From Sphingobacteriales bacterium 39-19 (GTDB taxonomy: Bacteria > Bacteroidota > Bacteroidia > Chitinophagales > Chitinophagaceae): 64,000 nt of DNA. Under the pieces are notes generated by a model, which did not search any database, was not told the origin of the DNA, and saw only the letters and a program-made list of their open reading frames with translations. This document shows positions 29,617-39,844 of this stretch, piece by piece. Location of the stretch: the NCBI GenBank assembly GCA_001898465.1, contig MKTX01000008.1, positions 62,001 through 126,000 of the forward strand. The letters are read 5' to 3'. The translations under genes and the position numbers were made by a program. Within the stretch, counting starts at the first letter, position 1. Each line of letters begins with the position of its first letter.

Positions 29617-30129
29617 TTAATGGCATTTAAAATAATCAAAAGGTTCCTTACAGGCATCACACTGGTAAAGGGCTTTGCAGGCAGTAGAACCAAACTCACT
29701 TACCCGGTGCGTATGATAAGAGTTGCACAGCGGGCATTGCACGGCTTCGTGGGGAGCAAATAAATCATTATTACAAACCTGCTGCCGGGCATTGGGGGGC
29801 GCAATACCATACGCTTTTAATTTTTCTTTACCGGATTCACTCATCCAGTCGGTGGTCCAGGCAGGAGACAGTACATGGGTAATTTGAATATTTTGATACC
29901 CGGCTGCCAATAACTCCATACGGATATTTGCAGCAATCATATCCATAGCAGGGCAACCGGAATAGGTGGGCGTAATTACAATTTCAATCGTATTGGCATC
30001 GTAATGAACGGCCCGTACAATGCCCAGGTCCAGTATGGTAAGTACAGGCACTTCGGGGTCTGTAATATGCCCCAGTATATCCCACACTTTTTTTTCTTCT
30101 TGTTTTATATCTAATGTTTGTTTTTGCAT
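29617..30129 (-). CDS. paaD: PaaD, iron-sulfur assembly factor of phenylacetyl-CoA epoxidase
   Basis: 170 residues from the ATG at 30129, two bases after the paaC stop; a TTG three codons upstream is less likely. N-terminal DUF59/MIP18-like domain (DPEVPVLTILDLGIV, TPTYSGCPAMDMI). C-terminal zinc-ribbon-like part with CPLCNSYHTHRVSEFGSTACKALYQC (key residues Cys-x2-Cys, Cys, Cys-x2-Cys). PaaD is required for maturation of the PaaE iron-sulfur cluster. Confidence 0.94.
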   Translation of the reverse strand: MQKQTLDIKQEEKKVWDILGHITDPEVPVLTILDLGIVRAVHYDANTIEIVITPTYSGCPAMDMIAANIRMELLAAGYQNIQITHVLSPAWTTDWMSESGKEKLKAYGIAPPNARQQVCNNDLFAPHEAVQCPLCNSYHTHRVSEFGSTACKALYQCDACKEPFDYFKCH

Positions 30130-30131
30130 TA

Positions 30132-30887
30132 TTACCAATTAGCATCAGGATACATCCGTTGCAAATATTGCATTTCTGCCAAGATATAGCCCATGTGTTC
30201 TGTATGGGTTCCGCTTTTACCGCCGCTTTGCATAAATATATGCTCAGCAGGCATTTGCAAAGTTGCTTCTTCTAAAATTGTTTGTACATCTAAAAGCCAT
30301 TGTTTTTTTATACTTGCCAAATCTATCCCATTATTATTTTCAAAATCGGCAGGCATAAACATTTCACCGGTATAAGGCCAAAGGAATTGAAGTGCTTGTT
30401 TTATACGCTGTTTACTCTCAGCAGTACCATCGCCCAGGCGAATTACCCACTCACCACTCCAGCGTACATGATAATTTACTTCTTTCAAAGATTTTTCGGC
30501 AATAGCAGCTAAAGACTGGTCCTGGCTTTGTAATAATTGAAAATATAATCCTTTGCAGAAAGCACTGTAAAAGTACTGGCGTAAAACTGTTTGTGCCCAA
30601 TCGCCTTTGGGTAATTCACAAAGTAAAATATTTTTAAATTCTCTTTCGGTTCTACGATAAGCCAGGCTATCTTCTGTTGCAATATGGCCCGGCATATTAC
30701 CTGTTTCATTAATTAGCCTGGCCGCATACTGGTAAAAATTACGAGCTTGCCCCAACAGGTCGAGTGTAATATTGGTTATGGCAATATCCTGTTCCAAAAC
30801 GGGGCCATGCCCGCACCACTCAGCATTTCGCTGTGAAAGAATAAGGTTAGAATCTGCCAGGGATAGGATGAAATTTATGTGTTGCAT
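30132..30887 (-). CDS. paaC: PaaC, structural subunit of phenylacetyl-CoA epoxidase
   Basis: 251 residues of the ferritin-like PaaA/PaaC family without the full set of iron ligands. It keeps LSLADSNLILSQRNAEWCGHGP and the family region YHVRWSGEWVIRLGDGT. PaaC pairs with PaaA to form the oxygenase core. ATG at 30887; the stop TAA is followed two bases later by the ATG of paaD. Confidence 0.95.
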   Translation of the reverse strand: MQHINFILSLADSNLILSQRNAEWCGHGPVLEQDIAITNITLDLLGQARNFYQYAARLINETGNMPGHIATEDSLAYRRTEREFKNILLCELPKGDWAQTVLRQYFYSAFCKGLYFQLLQSQDQSLAAIAEKSLKEVNYHVRWSGEWVIRLGDGTAESKQRIKQALQFLWPYTGEMFMPADFENNNGIDLASIKKQWLLDVQTILEEATLQMPAEHIFMQSGGKSGTHTEHMGYILAEMQYLQRMYPDANW

Positions 30888-30931
30888 AATTTGTTTCTGT
30901 TACATTAATTCCGAATAATTCCGGTTGTTTA

Positions 30932-31300
30932 TTACATGTGTTTCACTTCATCGGGCAGTTCATAAAAACTGGGATGCCTGTAAACTTTATCTTCTGCGGG
31001 GTCAAAGAAACTTTCTGCTTCATCGGGATTGCTGGCATGTATATATTTACTTTCTACCACCCAGATGCTTACCCCTTCCTGCCTGCGTGTGTAAACATCC
31101 CTGGCATTTTCAATTGCCATGGTAGCATCGGCTGCTTTTAAGCTGCCGGCATGTTTATGATCGAGCCCTCTTTTACTGCGAATAAACACTTCCCATAATG
31201 GCCAGGCAGCAGTATCGGGCTTGGTTTGGTATGCGGCTCCGTTCCCGGGCTCATCGGGGATATCGCCGTAGTACATTTTTTTGATAAATTGAAAATTCAT
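30932..31300 (-). CDS. paaB: PaaB, subunit of phenylacetyl-CoA epoxidase
   Basis: 122 residues. The core WPLWEVFIRSKRGLDHKHAG matches the small PaaB bridging subunit that links PaaA-PaaC dimers. It has about 30 residues before this core, somewhat longer than the E. coli protein. It ends 44 bases before paaC and starts 35 bases after paaA. Confidence 0.95.
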   Translation of the reverse strand: MNFQFIKKMYYGDIPDEPGNGAAYQTKPDTAAWPLWEVFIRSKRGLDHKHAGSLKAADATMAIENARDVYTRRQEGVSIWVVESKYIHASNPDEAESFFDPAEDKVYRHPSFYELPDEVKHM

Positions 31301-31335
31301 GTTTTTTTATTTTAAATAAGATTTAAAAATATTTT

Positions 31336-32286
31336 TTAAGCGGCGCTTACTGTTTTTATTTTATTCTTTTTATCAGCATACGCCAATGCTGCTTCTCTTA
31401 CCCAGGCACCTTCTTCATGTGCCTTTCTCCGGGCATCAATCCTTTCTTTATTACAGGGGCCATTCCCTTTTACTACATTCCAAAACTCGTCCCAGTTTAT
31501 TTCACCAAAATCATAAGACCCTCTTTGCTCATTCCATTTTAAATGCGAATCAGGAAGCGTCATGCCCAGCAATTTTATTTGTTCTGCAATCATATCCACA
31601 AAATTTTGACGCAGCTCATCATTGCTTTTACGTTTTATTTTCCATTTCATGCTTTGATCGCTATTGGTGCTTTCGCTGTCTTTGGGGCCAAACATCATGA
31701 GGCTGGGCCACCACCAACGGTTAATGGCATCCTGGCACATGGCTTTTTGTTCTTCTGTTCCTTTGCTTAACACCAATAATGTTTCAAAACCCTGGCGTTG
31801 ATGAAAACTTTCTTCTTTGCAAATGCGTACCATTGCCCGGGCATAAGGGCCGTAGCTGGTGCGGCAAAGCATTACCTGGTTTAAGATGGCGGCTCCATCT
31901 ACCAGCCAGCCAATAGCGCCCATATCGGCCCAGGTAAGTGTGGGGTAATTAAAAATGGATGAATATTTTGCTTTACCACTGTGCAAATCATCTATCATCT
32001 GTTCCCGGCTTTGTCCCAGTGTTTCGGCGGCACAATAGAGATACAATCCGTGCCCGGCTTCGTCTTGTACTTTGGCAATTAAAATTGCTTTTCGCTTTAA
32101 AGAAGGCGCCCGGGTAATCCAGTTTCCCTCCGGCAACATGCCTACCACCTCGCTATGGGCGTGCTGGCTTATTTGCCGCAGGTTTGTTTTACGATAAGCA
32201 TCGGGCATCCAGTCTTTAGGCTCTATTTTGGCTTCCTGGTCAATTTTATCCTGGAAGTTAATTTCTAATGGATGAATTGTTGTCAT
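31336..32286 (-). CDS. paaA: PaaA, di-iron catalytic subunit of phenylacetyl-CoA epoxidase
   Basis: 316 residues. Di-iron ligands are visible in the two helix motifs VQDEAGHG and [11 protein letters not shown]. With PaaB, PaaC and the reductase PaaE it forms the 1,2-epoxide of phenylacetyl-CoA using oxygen, so the pathway is aerobic. 27 bases separate it from paaE. Confidence 0.97.
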   Translation of the reverse strand: MTTIHPLEINFQDKIDQEAKIEPKDWMPDAYRKTNLRQISQHAHSEVVGMLPEGNWITRAPSLKRKAILIAKVQDEAGHGLYLYCAAETLGQSREQMIDDLHSGKAKYSSIFNYPTLTWADMGAIGWLVDGAAILNQVMLCRTSYGPYARAMVRICKEESFHQRQGFETLLVLSKGTEEQKAMCQDAINRWWWPSLMMFGPKDSESTNSDQSMKWKIKRKSNDELRQNFVDMIAEQIKLLGMTLPDSHLKWNEQRGSYDFGEINWDEFWNVVKGNGPCNKERIDARRKAHEEGAWVREAALAYADKKNKIKTVSAA

Positions 32287-32313
32287 ATTAAAAATGATTT
32301 ATAGCTTTATTCG

Positions 32314-33390
32314 TTATTTTATATCAAAATCTACCACTATGTCGCCGGAAACAGGATGGCTTTGGCAAGTGAGAATATATCCTTGTTCTACTTCTTCATC
32401 TTCTAAACCCCAGTTTTCATCCATTTTTACCCGCCCCTGCATGAGCTTTGCTTTGCAAGTGCAACAGACCCCGCCTTTGCAGGCATAAGGCAAATCGGCT
32501 CCTTGCTTTAATGCTGCATCTAAAATGCTTTCGCCATCTGCACTTAAATAAAAACTAAAACTACGGCCATCTAATTTTACAGTAATATGGCTTTGCGGCC
32601 CTGTGGGTTTGGCAGCAGCTTTTGCAGTTGGCTTTATGATCTTTTCTCCCGGGGTAGTAAAGAGTTCGTAGTGTATTTTTTTGGGGTCGATTTTATTTTC
32701 AAGTAAAAAATCTTTTACGGTAAAAATCATTTGCTCTGGACCACAAATAAAAAACTCATCCATGCGGTTATAATCAATAAGTTTTTGCAAGGATTCTAAT
32801 TTTTCTTTATTGATACGCCCGTAATTAAGGGCTGTTTCTGTTTGCTCCCGGCTGAGGATATTAATAAGCTGAAAGCGATCCAGGTATTTATTTTTAAGGC
32901 CTTCCAGTTCTTCAAAAAAAATTACGGAAGCTAATGACTTGTTCCCGTATACCAGTGTAAAATCACTTTTCGGTTCCGTTTGCAGGGTAGATTTTATGAT
33001 GGATATAACAGGCGTAATGCCACTGCCTGCGGCAAAAGCGAGATATGATTTTTTTTGTGCCTTGTGTAAAGGGGTATTGAACTTGCCCGTGGGAGGCAAT
33101 ACTTCTAATTCATCTCCAGCTTTTAAATTTTCATTTGCAAAACCGGAAAACAAGCCCCCCTCCACTTTTTTAATAGCTACTTTCAATTCATTTTCATGAG
33201 GTGCAGCGCAGATGGAATAATTGCGCCGAATTTCTGCTGCATCAAAAATTTTTCGTATGGCTATATTTTGCCCGTGTTCGTAACTGAAAATTGTTTTTAA
33301 TTCATCAGGTACCCAAAAACTTACGGATACACAATCCGGCGTTTCTTTTACTATTTTTTTTACTTTAAGAGGATGAAAGTGTACCGCCAT
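32314..33390 (-). CDS. paaE: PaaE, NADPH-dependent reductase of phenylacetyl-CoA epoxidase
   Basis: 358 residues: N-terminal FAD-binding barrel (RRNYSICAAP), NAD(P)H-binding domain (FAAGSGITPVISIIK, EFFICGPEQMI) and a C-terminal plant-type 2Fe-2S ferredoxin domain (CKGGVCCTCKAKL, then a distal Cys in ILTCQSHP). It supplies electrons to the di-iron centre of PaaA. Its ATG lies only 2 bases after the TetR gene stop. Confidence 0.95.
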   Translation of the reverse strand: MAVHFHPLKVKKIVKETPDCVSVSFWVPDELKTIFSYEHGQNIAIRKIFDAAEIRRNYSICAAPHENELKVAIKKVEGGLFSGFANENLKAGDELEVLPPTGKFNTPLHKAQKKSYLAFAAGSGITPVISIIKSTLQTEPKSDFTLVYGNKSLASVIFFEELEGLKNKYLDRFQLINILSREQTETALNYGRINKEKLESLQKLIDYNRMDEFFICGPEQMIFTVKDFLLENKIDPKKIHYELFTTPGEKIIKPTAKAAAKPTGPQSHITVKLDGRSFSFYLSADGESILDAALKQGADLPYACKGGVCCTCKAKLMQGRVKMDENWGLEDEEVEQGYILTCQSHPVSGDIVVDFDIK

Positions 33391-33392
33391 TT

Positions 33393-33980
33393 TTAATTTT
33401 TTAAACCGTGTAATAATATGGTAAGCAGGGTTTGTTCTAAATCTTTTTTGGGAGCCAGCTTATTTTGTACCTGGCCAAGTTCTAACATCCTTACAGAAGA
33501 TAAAATAGCCAAAGTGCAGGCCTGTGCATGAGTATTTTTAAATTCCTTTTTTTGAATGCCGCTTTCAATTATTTTTAATAATCGTTTTTCATAGTTGCGC
33601 CGTTGCTTAATAAAAAGGCTCAATGCAGGTTCCTTTAAGTTTTTCCATTCATGGTTTGCAACATATACTGCATCGGGTTCCTGCAGCATTAAACGGATAT
33701 GGTTTTGAATAAAAGATTCTATTATTAGTAAACTCCCGTTTTCTTTTTCCGCATGGCGGATACCCTCTGTAAACTTACCGGCAATAGAAAAACAAATTGC
33801 CTGCAACAATGCCTCTTTATTTTTAAAATGATTATACAGGCTCGGCGCCTGGATATGTAATGCTGCAGCCAACTCCCGCATAGAAGTGGCCTTATAACCC
33901 CGGTTTCTAAAAAGCACCGAGGCCTGTTTTAATATGGCCTGTTGCCGGGTTCCGTTTTGTGGGGCTGGTATGCGTGGCAT
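33393..33980 (-). CDS. TetR-family regulator, first gene of the paa operon
   Basis: 195 residues. N-terminal helix-turn-helix of TetR type (ATSMRELAAALHIQAPSLYNHFKNKEALL) with a C-terminal ligand domain of the TetR_C_33-like kind (RHAEKENGSLLII..., MLQEPDAVYVANHEW). It is co-transcribed with and upstream of paaE, so the expected mode is autoregulated repression relieved by phenylacetyl-CoA, as with PaaR regulators of other bacteria; the ligand is inference. It lies 10 bases from a palindrome that overlaps the promoter. Confidence 0.92.
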   Translation of the reverse strand: MPRIPAPQNGTRQQAILKQASVLFRNRGYKATSMRELAAALHIQAPSLYNHFKNKEALLQAICFSIAGKFTEGIRHAEKENGSLLIIESFIQNHIRLMLQEPDAVYVANHEWKNLKEPALSLFIKQRRNYEKRLLKIIESGIQKKEFKNTHAQACTLAILSSVRMLELGQVQNKLAPKKDLEQTLLTILLHGLKN

Positions 33981-33988
33981 CGTTTACA

Positions 33989-34018
33989 CAAAACTAACAA
34001 ATATTAGTTTTGCCGCAA
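33989..34018 (-). promoter_or_regulatory. Promoter and palindromic operator of the paa operon
   Basis: On the minus strand TTG (34018-34016), a 19-base spacer and TAGTTTTG (33996-33989) match the Bacteroidota promoter consensus exactly. A perfect inverted repeat, AAAACTAA (33990-33997) and TTAGTTTT (34004-34011) with a 6-base centre, covers the -7 element. A TetR dimer bound there would block transcription. The predicted RNA start is only a few bases from the ATG at 33980. Confidence 0.65.
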
Positions 34019-34060
34019 AATACCCTCATGTAGTAACATGGGTAACGCATCCGGCTTATA

Positions 34061-34089
34061 AAAAGCCGGGAGACATGCCCCCGGCTTTT
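34061..34089 (-). terminator. Rho-independent terminator of the alpha-2-macroglobulin gene
   Basis: Perfect 10-bp stem AAAAGCCGGG (34061-34070) / CCCGGCTTTT (34080-34089) with a 9-base loop, followed on the minus strand by a T-rich tail. It insulates the macroglobulin gene from the paa promoter. Confidence 0.85.
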
Positions 34090-34108
34090 ATGTGTACAAT
34101 AGGGCAAA

Positions 34109-37100
34109 TCAGGGAGTCACTTCTACCCATTTCCCATTTACCCCTGCGGTAATTTTATTATCATACATCGCTTCTGCATAAGTGCCGGGTAAAAAGAATT
34201 TACCGGGGTAAGTTGCATTTAATTGTATATAATATGTAAGGGTTTGTTTTTCGCCAATTGTAAAATAAGTGTACACCCGGTCATCCCGGATATCCTGGTA
34301 ATCAGACGATGAGGAATGGAAAGCGCCTTCACTACCCGTCATGCGGGGATTTAATATTTCCCAGCCACTGGGGAATATTTGAGTAAGCGCTACATTATTA
34401 TAGCTACCCCGGGATCCCGTATTTTTAATTTGTACCCGGGCAATAAAATCGGTACCCTGCTGCAATTTATTTACATCGATAGAAGTTCCATTTTGAGTAA
34501 TATAGCTAACTGATATATTCAATAAGGCAGGGTTATTTTTCACATGCAAACTATCTCCTGATAAAGGTTGCCCATTGGTAACAATGCGTACAAATAATTG
34601 GTTGGATCCTTTATTTTGCAAATGCACAGCTACATTTCCTGTATTTACAAAAATGGGAATGCGGCGCATATAAGCCTGGGTATTGATGGCTATATCCTGA
34701 GCCCCTATTTTTGCTGTTGCTATAATTTTTGAACCGGAAGGATTTTTACCAGTAAACTTCGCAATAGCAATCAAGCAATAGGCGGTAGTTTGTGTACTGT
34801 ACCAATCATCATTTGATAATTGGGCTGCCATATTTAGCAGTAAATCCAATGCTTTTTCTTTACGCCCCAGCAAGGTTAATGTTTCTAACACCATGGCCTG
34901 GTCCCGTAAATTAGAACCATAGCTATACCCCGGTGATTCTCTTTCCGGGAAAGTGACAGGCAACCCGCTGATGAGGTTTAAAGCAACGGCATTTTGCCCC
35001 GTCATCTGGTAAGCCGCTGCCAGTCTCCATTTGGCTTCAGGAGAAATATATTTAAATTCTTTTAGCCGGTTCATGGCACCTAAGGCAGGCGCCCCGGCAA
35101 GTGCCATTGTATATAAACGGTATGCTTGTAAAAGATCCCCACCATAAAAATTTCGGGTAGATGGTTGCCAGGCATTCGCTTTGCCTCGTTGATAATTTTT
35201 CCATTGCTGTAAGGTATAATCGCTAACAGCATACCCGGCTTTTTGTGCTTCTGTTAAAAAATGACCGGCATAACTGCTTCCCCAATCATCGGATTCGGAG
35301 GCGCCCGGCCAATAGCCAAAACCCCCATCGGTACGTTGCATATTAATAATGCGGCTAATTCCTGATTTTACATTTTTATCGATAGCAACTTTTTGATTGT
35401 TATCCAATTCGCTTAATTGATTTAAGACCAACTGCGGAAATACACCAGAGGTTGTTTGTTCAATGCAACCATGCGGATATTGGATTAAAAAATCTAACCG
35501 CTTTTGAAGATCCAGGTTGGGAATGCTTGATATTTCCAGCATGGCTGTACTGGTGGCAGGTAAACCAATCGGTGAAGCGATGGTACTCCATTGCTGGCCG
35601 GGAGCCAGGCTATATTGGGAAACTGAAGTAACCGGCGGGTTGGGGTTGCGTACATCCAGTTCCACATCATAATCTGCTTTTTCTGTGCCTGAACGTGCCA
35701 TTACTTTTACTTTAGCAATGCCTGTACTGGGTTTTACTTTTACATCGAAATACACAACTTTTTCTCCCGGTGCATCAAATGATACACGCTGTGTAGTTGC
35801 ACCCAGCAGTTCCAGGTAAGGATTCGCTTGTAAAGATACAGTTGCCTCCTTAATATTATTTTCCATTGCAAAAACAGTAACAGGAAGTTTTATGGTTTCG
35901 CCCGGCCCCAGCACCCTGGGTAATGTGGCCAATACCATGAGGGGTTTTTTAACTGCGATATTTTTTTCAGTACTTCCGTAGCTTCCTTCATGAGCCGCTA
36001 CCAGCATTACCTTTACAGAACCTATGTATTGGGGTAAAATAAACTGATGTGTTTGTTTCTGCCCTTTATTCAAATGAAAAGGACCCAGGTATTTTACGAC
36101 GGGTTTAAAGCGATTTGCTTTTTTTTGCTTTACAGGCCCGGCATCATCATCGCCCCCAATAGTAAGGATGCGCTCCAGGCCACCACCCCAGGCCCCAATA
36201 ACATAATCATATAAATCAAAACTCTTTACGCCCAAGGCTTCCCTGCCATAAAATGCAGCATGGGGATCGGGTGTTTTATAATGCGTAAGATCCAGCAAAC
36301 CCTCATCTACAATGGCGACACTATAAGTCATTTCTTTACCTTGTTGTTCGCTTACAGTAAATGATACATTTTGTTCGGGCCTGATGGTTGCCGGTATACT
36401 GAGCTGGGGATGAAGCAGGGTATTGGGATCCTCTACTACGATGGGTATGGAGCCATACATACGAATGGGCAAATCATTTATAGTTTGTGCATGAGGTTGT
36501 ATTAAACTTACAGTAGCATATATATTGGGAGCCATGCCCGGTTCTGCTTTAAAACTCACGGTATTGTTCCCCTGTTCTGTTTTTTGCCAAAATGTTTTTA
36601 AAACCCGGGAACCCGATTCAATACTTACCAGCATTCGCCCTCCTTTACTGGCTGGAACAGACAGGTTTACCTGTTCGCCCACATGATACAATGCTTTATC
36701 TGATGTAAAGGATAGCATGGAAGCAGCGCCCTGGTCATCCTCTCCCTGGCGGCTTTGCCAGTAATCATTATCAATATAAAATGCTTCGCCGGTGATGTGG
36801 TTACTCTTCATGTCCTGTACCAAAATAAGGTAGCGCCCCCAATCTTCATCTGCAACTGAAAAACTCCACTGCCCTTTTCCGTTACTGAGGGTAACCGTAT
36901 CTTTTTTGATGAGTTTGTTATAACTGCTTTGTGTAAAGTTGCTCAGGTTATCACCTCCTTCATCCCACCACCAGCGCCATTGAATGCGATAAAAACTCAC
37001 TTGCATTTTTGCATTGCCCGAAATTAATTTCCCTTTGCTATCGGTATTCACAATTTGGGCAATATGCTTTTTACCGGTAAATAAATAATTAAAGGGTGGC

Positions 37101-39694
37101 TGCCCTTTGGGTAATTGTAATCCTGCATAACTGCTATAGGGGCTATAAGCCACATTCATATTATCTACACTAAAATTACCGCCCGGTTCAAAAACTTTTA
37201 CGAGTAAATTGGCATTAAGCATACCCGGTGCGGCGTTATCATTACTAAAGCCGGGTTTGATGGTTGCATTTCCATCATCATCCAGGGTGCCATCAAAAAT
37301 GGTTGTTTCCCGGGTGCTGAAATCTGCAGTGGGATTATAAAATGTAAAACCGGGGAAGCTGGCAAATCCGTTTTTCCGGGGGGTAAGCGTAGCATCAATT
37401 TTAGCTTTTAAATTTTTTGCCGGCGTACCAAATAACCATTTTACATTGAGCTTTCCTTCATTGCTGCTTCCTACACCCAGCAAGGCATCTTTCCCAAAAT
37501 CTAAATTAATTTTAAGCCGGTTAGGCATAACGGTTTCTATCTTGATATTTTTTTCAAATACGGCACCCCCCACCTTTATACGAGCCAGCCAATTACCGGT
37601 TTGTGCATCTTCATCGGTACTTGTTTTAAAAAGATAAAACCCATCTGTTGCATTATTTTGTATCGCTTGTTTATACAGTTGTCCTTTGGGGGTATATAAA
37701 CTAAATTCTACCGGGTGATCAGCAGGTAATTTTTTTTCTTTATCTTCTATGATGCAATTAATAAATAAAGTGTCACCCGGCCGCCATACCCCTCTTTCAC
37801 CAAAAACAAATCCTTTTAAACCATTTTTCACCTCTTCACCTCCTACATCAAACCGGCTTAAGGGTAATGAGCTGCCGTCATCTAAACGCAGGTATCCTCT
37901 TTCTGTTCCGTTTTTAGCAATAAGTAAATAAGGTTTACGCTTTAGTTCTATGCCGGCAAAGCCATCGCTGCCACTTCTTCCTTTACCCACAACGCTTAAT
38001 TGATAATCCAGTACTTCGAGGTCAATACCACTCATGGGGTCGGTTGTTAACATATTGCTTACGGCAACGGTAAGGCCATTGGCATTATCTCGTTTGGCTG
38101 TAAGGCCAAGATTGCTGGCCATGATGTTGCGGCTGGCCCAGCGGTCTTTATTATAATAAGATTTGCTGCTGGGGTCGTCCCTGCGCTGCCAGTTATAGCC
38201 ATATGGGTAATACGTATCATATCGGTTCCAAAACTCCTCGTCATCATCTACGCCCCGGTTTGTGGCATAGGAGTAATAGTCTTCTTCATAATCGTCATTA
38301 TTATTTTCATCGTTACGTGTAGTATCCATCGATTGGTATAATGAATATTCTGGCCTGAAGCCAATTGTAATTCGGTACAGCGCCCCGGGTTCGGTTTTTA
38401 AAAATTTATCAATGTCAAGGGAAAAATGCTGGCGCTTGTGCAAATCCAGTGTCTTATCATCATCGAGCCTTAATGTCTTTTGCAGCACCGGGCGGGCTAC
38501 CCGCCGAAGTTCATTATCGCCTCCTAAAGTGTTTTGTTGTAAAAAAGCGGGTACATTATTTTCGTAAATTTTAATAATGCTTATATCTACTGCACTTAAA
38601 TTTATACTTTCAAATGGCAGCACGAGCCTACCGGAATTAGGAAGAATGTTGCCTTTTCCCTGTATGGAAACGGAGGGCAGCACGATTTCAAAGCTTACAT
38701 TGCCTGCAAACCCTTTATCTAAAACATCGCCCCAACTGTTTTTTATGCCTTCATTAATATTTACCGTGTATTTGCCATTTAATTTACCGCCGGTAAAAAC
38801 TTTTACCTCGCTACCATTTATCGTAAATGATAAATCAGACTGGTTGCTAATGTTTATAAGCCCGTCCAGGTCCTGCCGGGCATCAATAGGATCGCTAAAC
38901 TGCACGGAAGCATATTGCTGATCTTCGTTAATACCCACTACGTTTAATACCTTAAAATCACCGGTAGCCGGAACCGGTATTTCTTTTTCGCCCTTTTGGT
39001 CAATTTTCATAGGCGATCCATTCCAGCTTAAGGTAAGGTTTGTTTCTTTTGCCCGCCGGGGAATATCAAGAATGGTATAGTAGTGCATTTTGGCGGCTTC
39101 ATTATGCTGCCAGTTTAGTTTAAGGGGTTTGCCAGCATAGCTCACACTTAGCACTTTTTGTATTTCGGGGCCTGGTTCCACATCGGCCGTTTCTATTACA
39201 CCGGTAAGTTTCATTTTATCTTTTTCTCCGGTACTTCGCAATCCTTCATCCGAAATAGCAAATGCAGGTTTTATGGTTTGTATATTAAATTTAAAGTGCG
39301 CATATTTTTCAGGTACAGTACTTACTTTTCCCAATTTAAAATCTACTTCATATCGTTGATCGGGTTTAAGTTGCCCATCGGGTTTAAATTCAATGGTAGA
39401 TGCATCTATCCACATTGTTTTGCCTTTTACCGAAGGGCTAAAATGAAACAGGTTTTCTGTTACCGGTTGCCCCACAGTATGTACCGATCCTGTAGTACCT
39501 GCCAGGCGAATACGAACAGATGAGGTTTTAGAAATAATGCCTGTTGTATAAGCATCAATATACTGGCTAAAGGCAGGGTCTACCTCTATCCATTTATCTG
39601 ACTTTTTACAAGCTACAAAAAGTATACTGCACAGGAATAACGCCTTACAAGCTATAAAATACTTTACAGGCCAGGGCTTATGGTTGGCATACAT
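34109..39694 (-). CDS. Alpha-2-macroglobulin family lipoprotein with thioester motif
   Basis: 1861 residues from the ATG at 39694, chosen because it gives a signal with lipobox (LFVACKKSD); a longer open frame adds 29 residues. It contains the MG domains, an A2M complement-like region and the thioester motif Cys1410-Ile-Glu-Gln (PHGCIEQTTS) followed by the alpha/alpha toroid. The family (YfhM type) traps proteases in the periplasm and protects the envelope, often together with PBP1C. The region of about residues 480-540 is rich in Asp, Asn, Tyr and Arg and looks like a linker or bait. Longer than E. coli YfhM (about 1650). Confidence 0.95.
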   Translation of the reverse strand: MYANHKPWPVKYFIACKALFLCSILFVACKKSDKWIEVDPAFSQYIDAYTTGIISKTSSVRIRLAGTTGSVHTVGQPVTENLFHFSPSVKGKTMWIDASTIEFKPDGQLKPDQRYEVDFKLGKVSTVPEKYAHFKFNIQTIKPAFAISDEGLRSTGEKDKMKLTGVIETADVEPGPEIQKVLSVSYAGKPLKLNWQHNEAAKMHYYTILDIPRRAKETNLTLSWNGSPMKIDQKGEKEIPVPATGDFKVLNVVGINEDQQYASVQFSDPIDARQDLDGLINISNQSDLSFTINGSEVKVFTGGKLNGKYTVNINEGIKNSWGDVLDKGFAGNVSFEIVLPSVSIQGKGNILPNSGRLVLPFESINLSAVDISIIKIYENNVPAFLQQNTLGGDNELRRVARPVLQKTLRLDDDKTLDLHKRQHFSLDIDKFLKTEPGALYRITIGFRPEYSLYQSMDTTRNDENNNDDYEEDYYSYATNRGVDDDEEFWNRYDTYYPYGYNWQRRDDPSSKSYYNKDRWASRNIMASNLGLTAKRDNANGLTVAVSNMLTTDPMSGIDLEVLDYQLSVVGKGRSGSDGFAGIELKRKPYLLIAKNGTERGYLRLDDGSSLPLSRFDVGGEEVKNGLKGFVFGERGVWRPGDTLFINCIIEDKEKKLPADHPVEFSLYTPKGQLYKQAIQNNATDGFYLFKTSTDEDAQTGNWLARIKVGGAVFEKNIKIETVMPNRLKINLDFGKDALLGVGSSNEGKLNVKWLFGTPAKNLKAKIDATLTPRKNGFASFPGFTFYNPTADFSTRETTIFDGTLDDDGNATIKPGFSNDNAAPGMLNANLLVKVFEPGGNFSVDNMNVAYSPYSSYAGLQLPKGQPPFNYLFTGKKHIAQIVNTDSKGKLISGNAKMQVSFYRIQWRWWWDEGGDNLSNFTQSSYNKLIKKDTVTLSNGKGQWSFSVADEDWGRYLILVQDMKSNHITGEAFYIDNDYWQSRQGEDDQGAASMLSFTSDKALYHVGEQVNLSVPASKGGRMLVSIESGSRVLKTFWQKTEQGNNTVSFKAEPGMAPNIYATVSLIQPHAQTINDLPIRMYGSIPIVVEDPNTLLHPQLSIPATIRPEQNVSFTVSEQQGKEMTYSVAIVDEGLLDLTHYKTPDPHAAFYGREALGVKSFDLYDYVIGAWGGGLERILTIGGDDDAGPVKQKKANRFKPVVKYLGPFHLNKGQKQTHQFILPQYIGSVKVMLVAAHEGSYGSTEKNIAVKKPLMVLATLPRVLGPGETIKLPVTVFAMENNIKEATVSLQANPYLELLGATTQRVSFDAPGEKVVYFDVKVKPSTGIAKVKVMARSGTEKADYDVELDVRNPNPPVTSVSQYSLAPGQQWSTIASPIGLPATSTAMLEISSIPNLDLQKRLDFLIQYPHGCIEQTTSGVFPQLVLNQLSELDNNQKVAIDKNVKSGISRIINMQRTDGGFGYWPGASESDDWGSSYAGHFLTEAQKAGYAVSDYTLQQWKNYQRGKANAWQPSTRNFYGGDLLQAYRLYTMALAGAPALGAMNRLKEFKYISPEAKWRLAAAYQMTGQNAVALNLISGLPVTFPERESPGYSYGSNLRDQAMVLETLTLLGRKEKALDLLLNMAAQLSNDDWYSTQTTAYCLIAIAKFTGKNPSGSKIIATAKIGAQDIAINTQAYMRRIPIFVNTGNVAVHLQNKGSNQLFVRIVTNGQPLSGDSLHVKNNPALLNISVSYITQNGTSIDVNKLQQGTDFIARVQIKNTGSRGSYNNVALTQIFPSGWEILNPRMTGSEGAFHSSSSDYQDIRDDRVYTYFTIGEKQTLTYYIQLNATYPGKFFLPGTYAEAMYDNKITAGVNGKWVEVTP

Positions 39695-39844
39695 AACAGT
39701 TGCATATTTAATTTTCAATAAAACCAGGACGATTTTACTGTACGGGCATTTTGAATGTAAATGTGAAATGAATTTTTTCAAGCAACAAATTCACCCGTAC
39801 GTTTATTTGTTAAATGTCCCTTAATTAAATATACAACTTATGTT

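Noticed and set aside
34109..39781. Many antisense open frames within the macroglobulin, TamB and ActB genes
   Set aside because: They are shadows of long genuine genes, without signal peptides, motifs or start context of their own.
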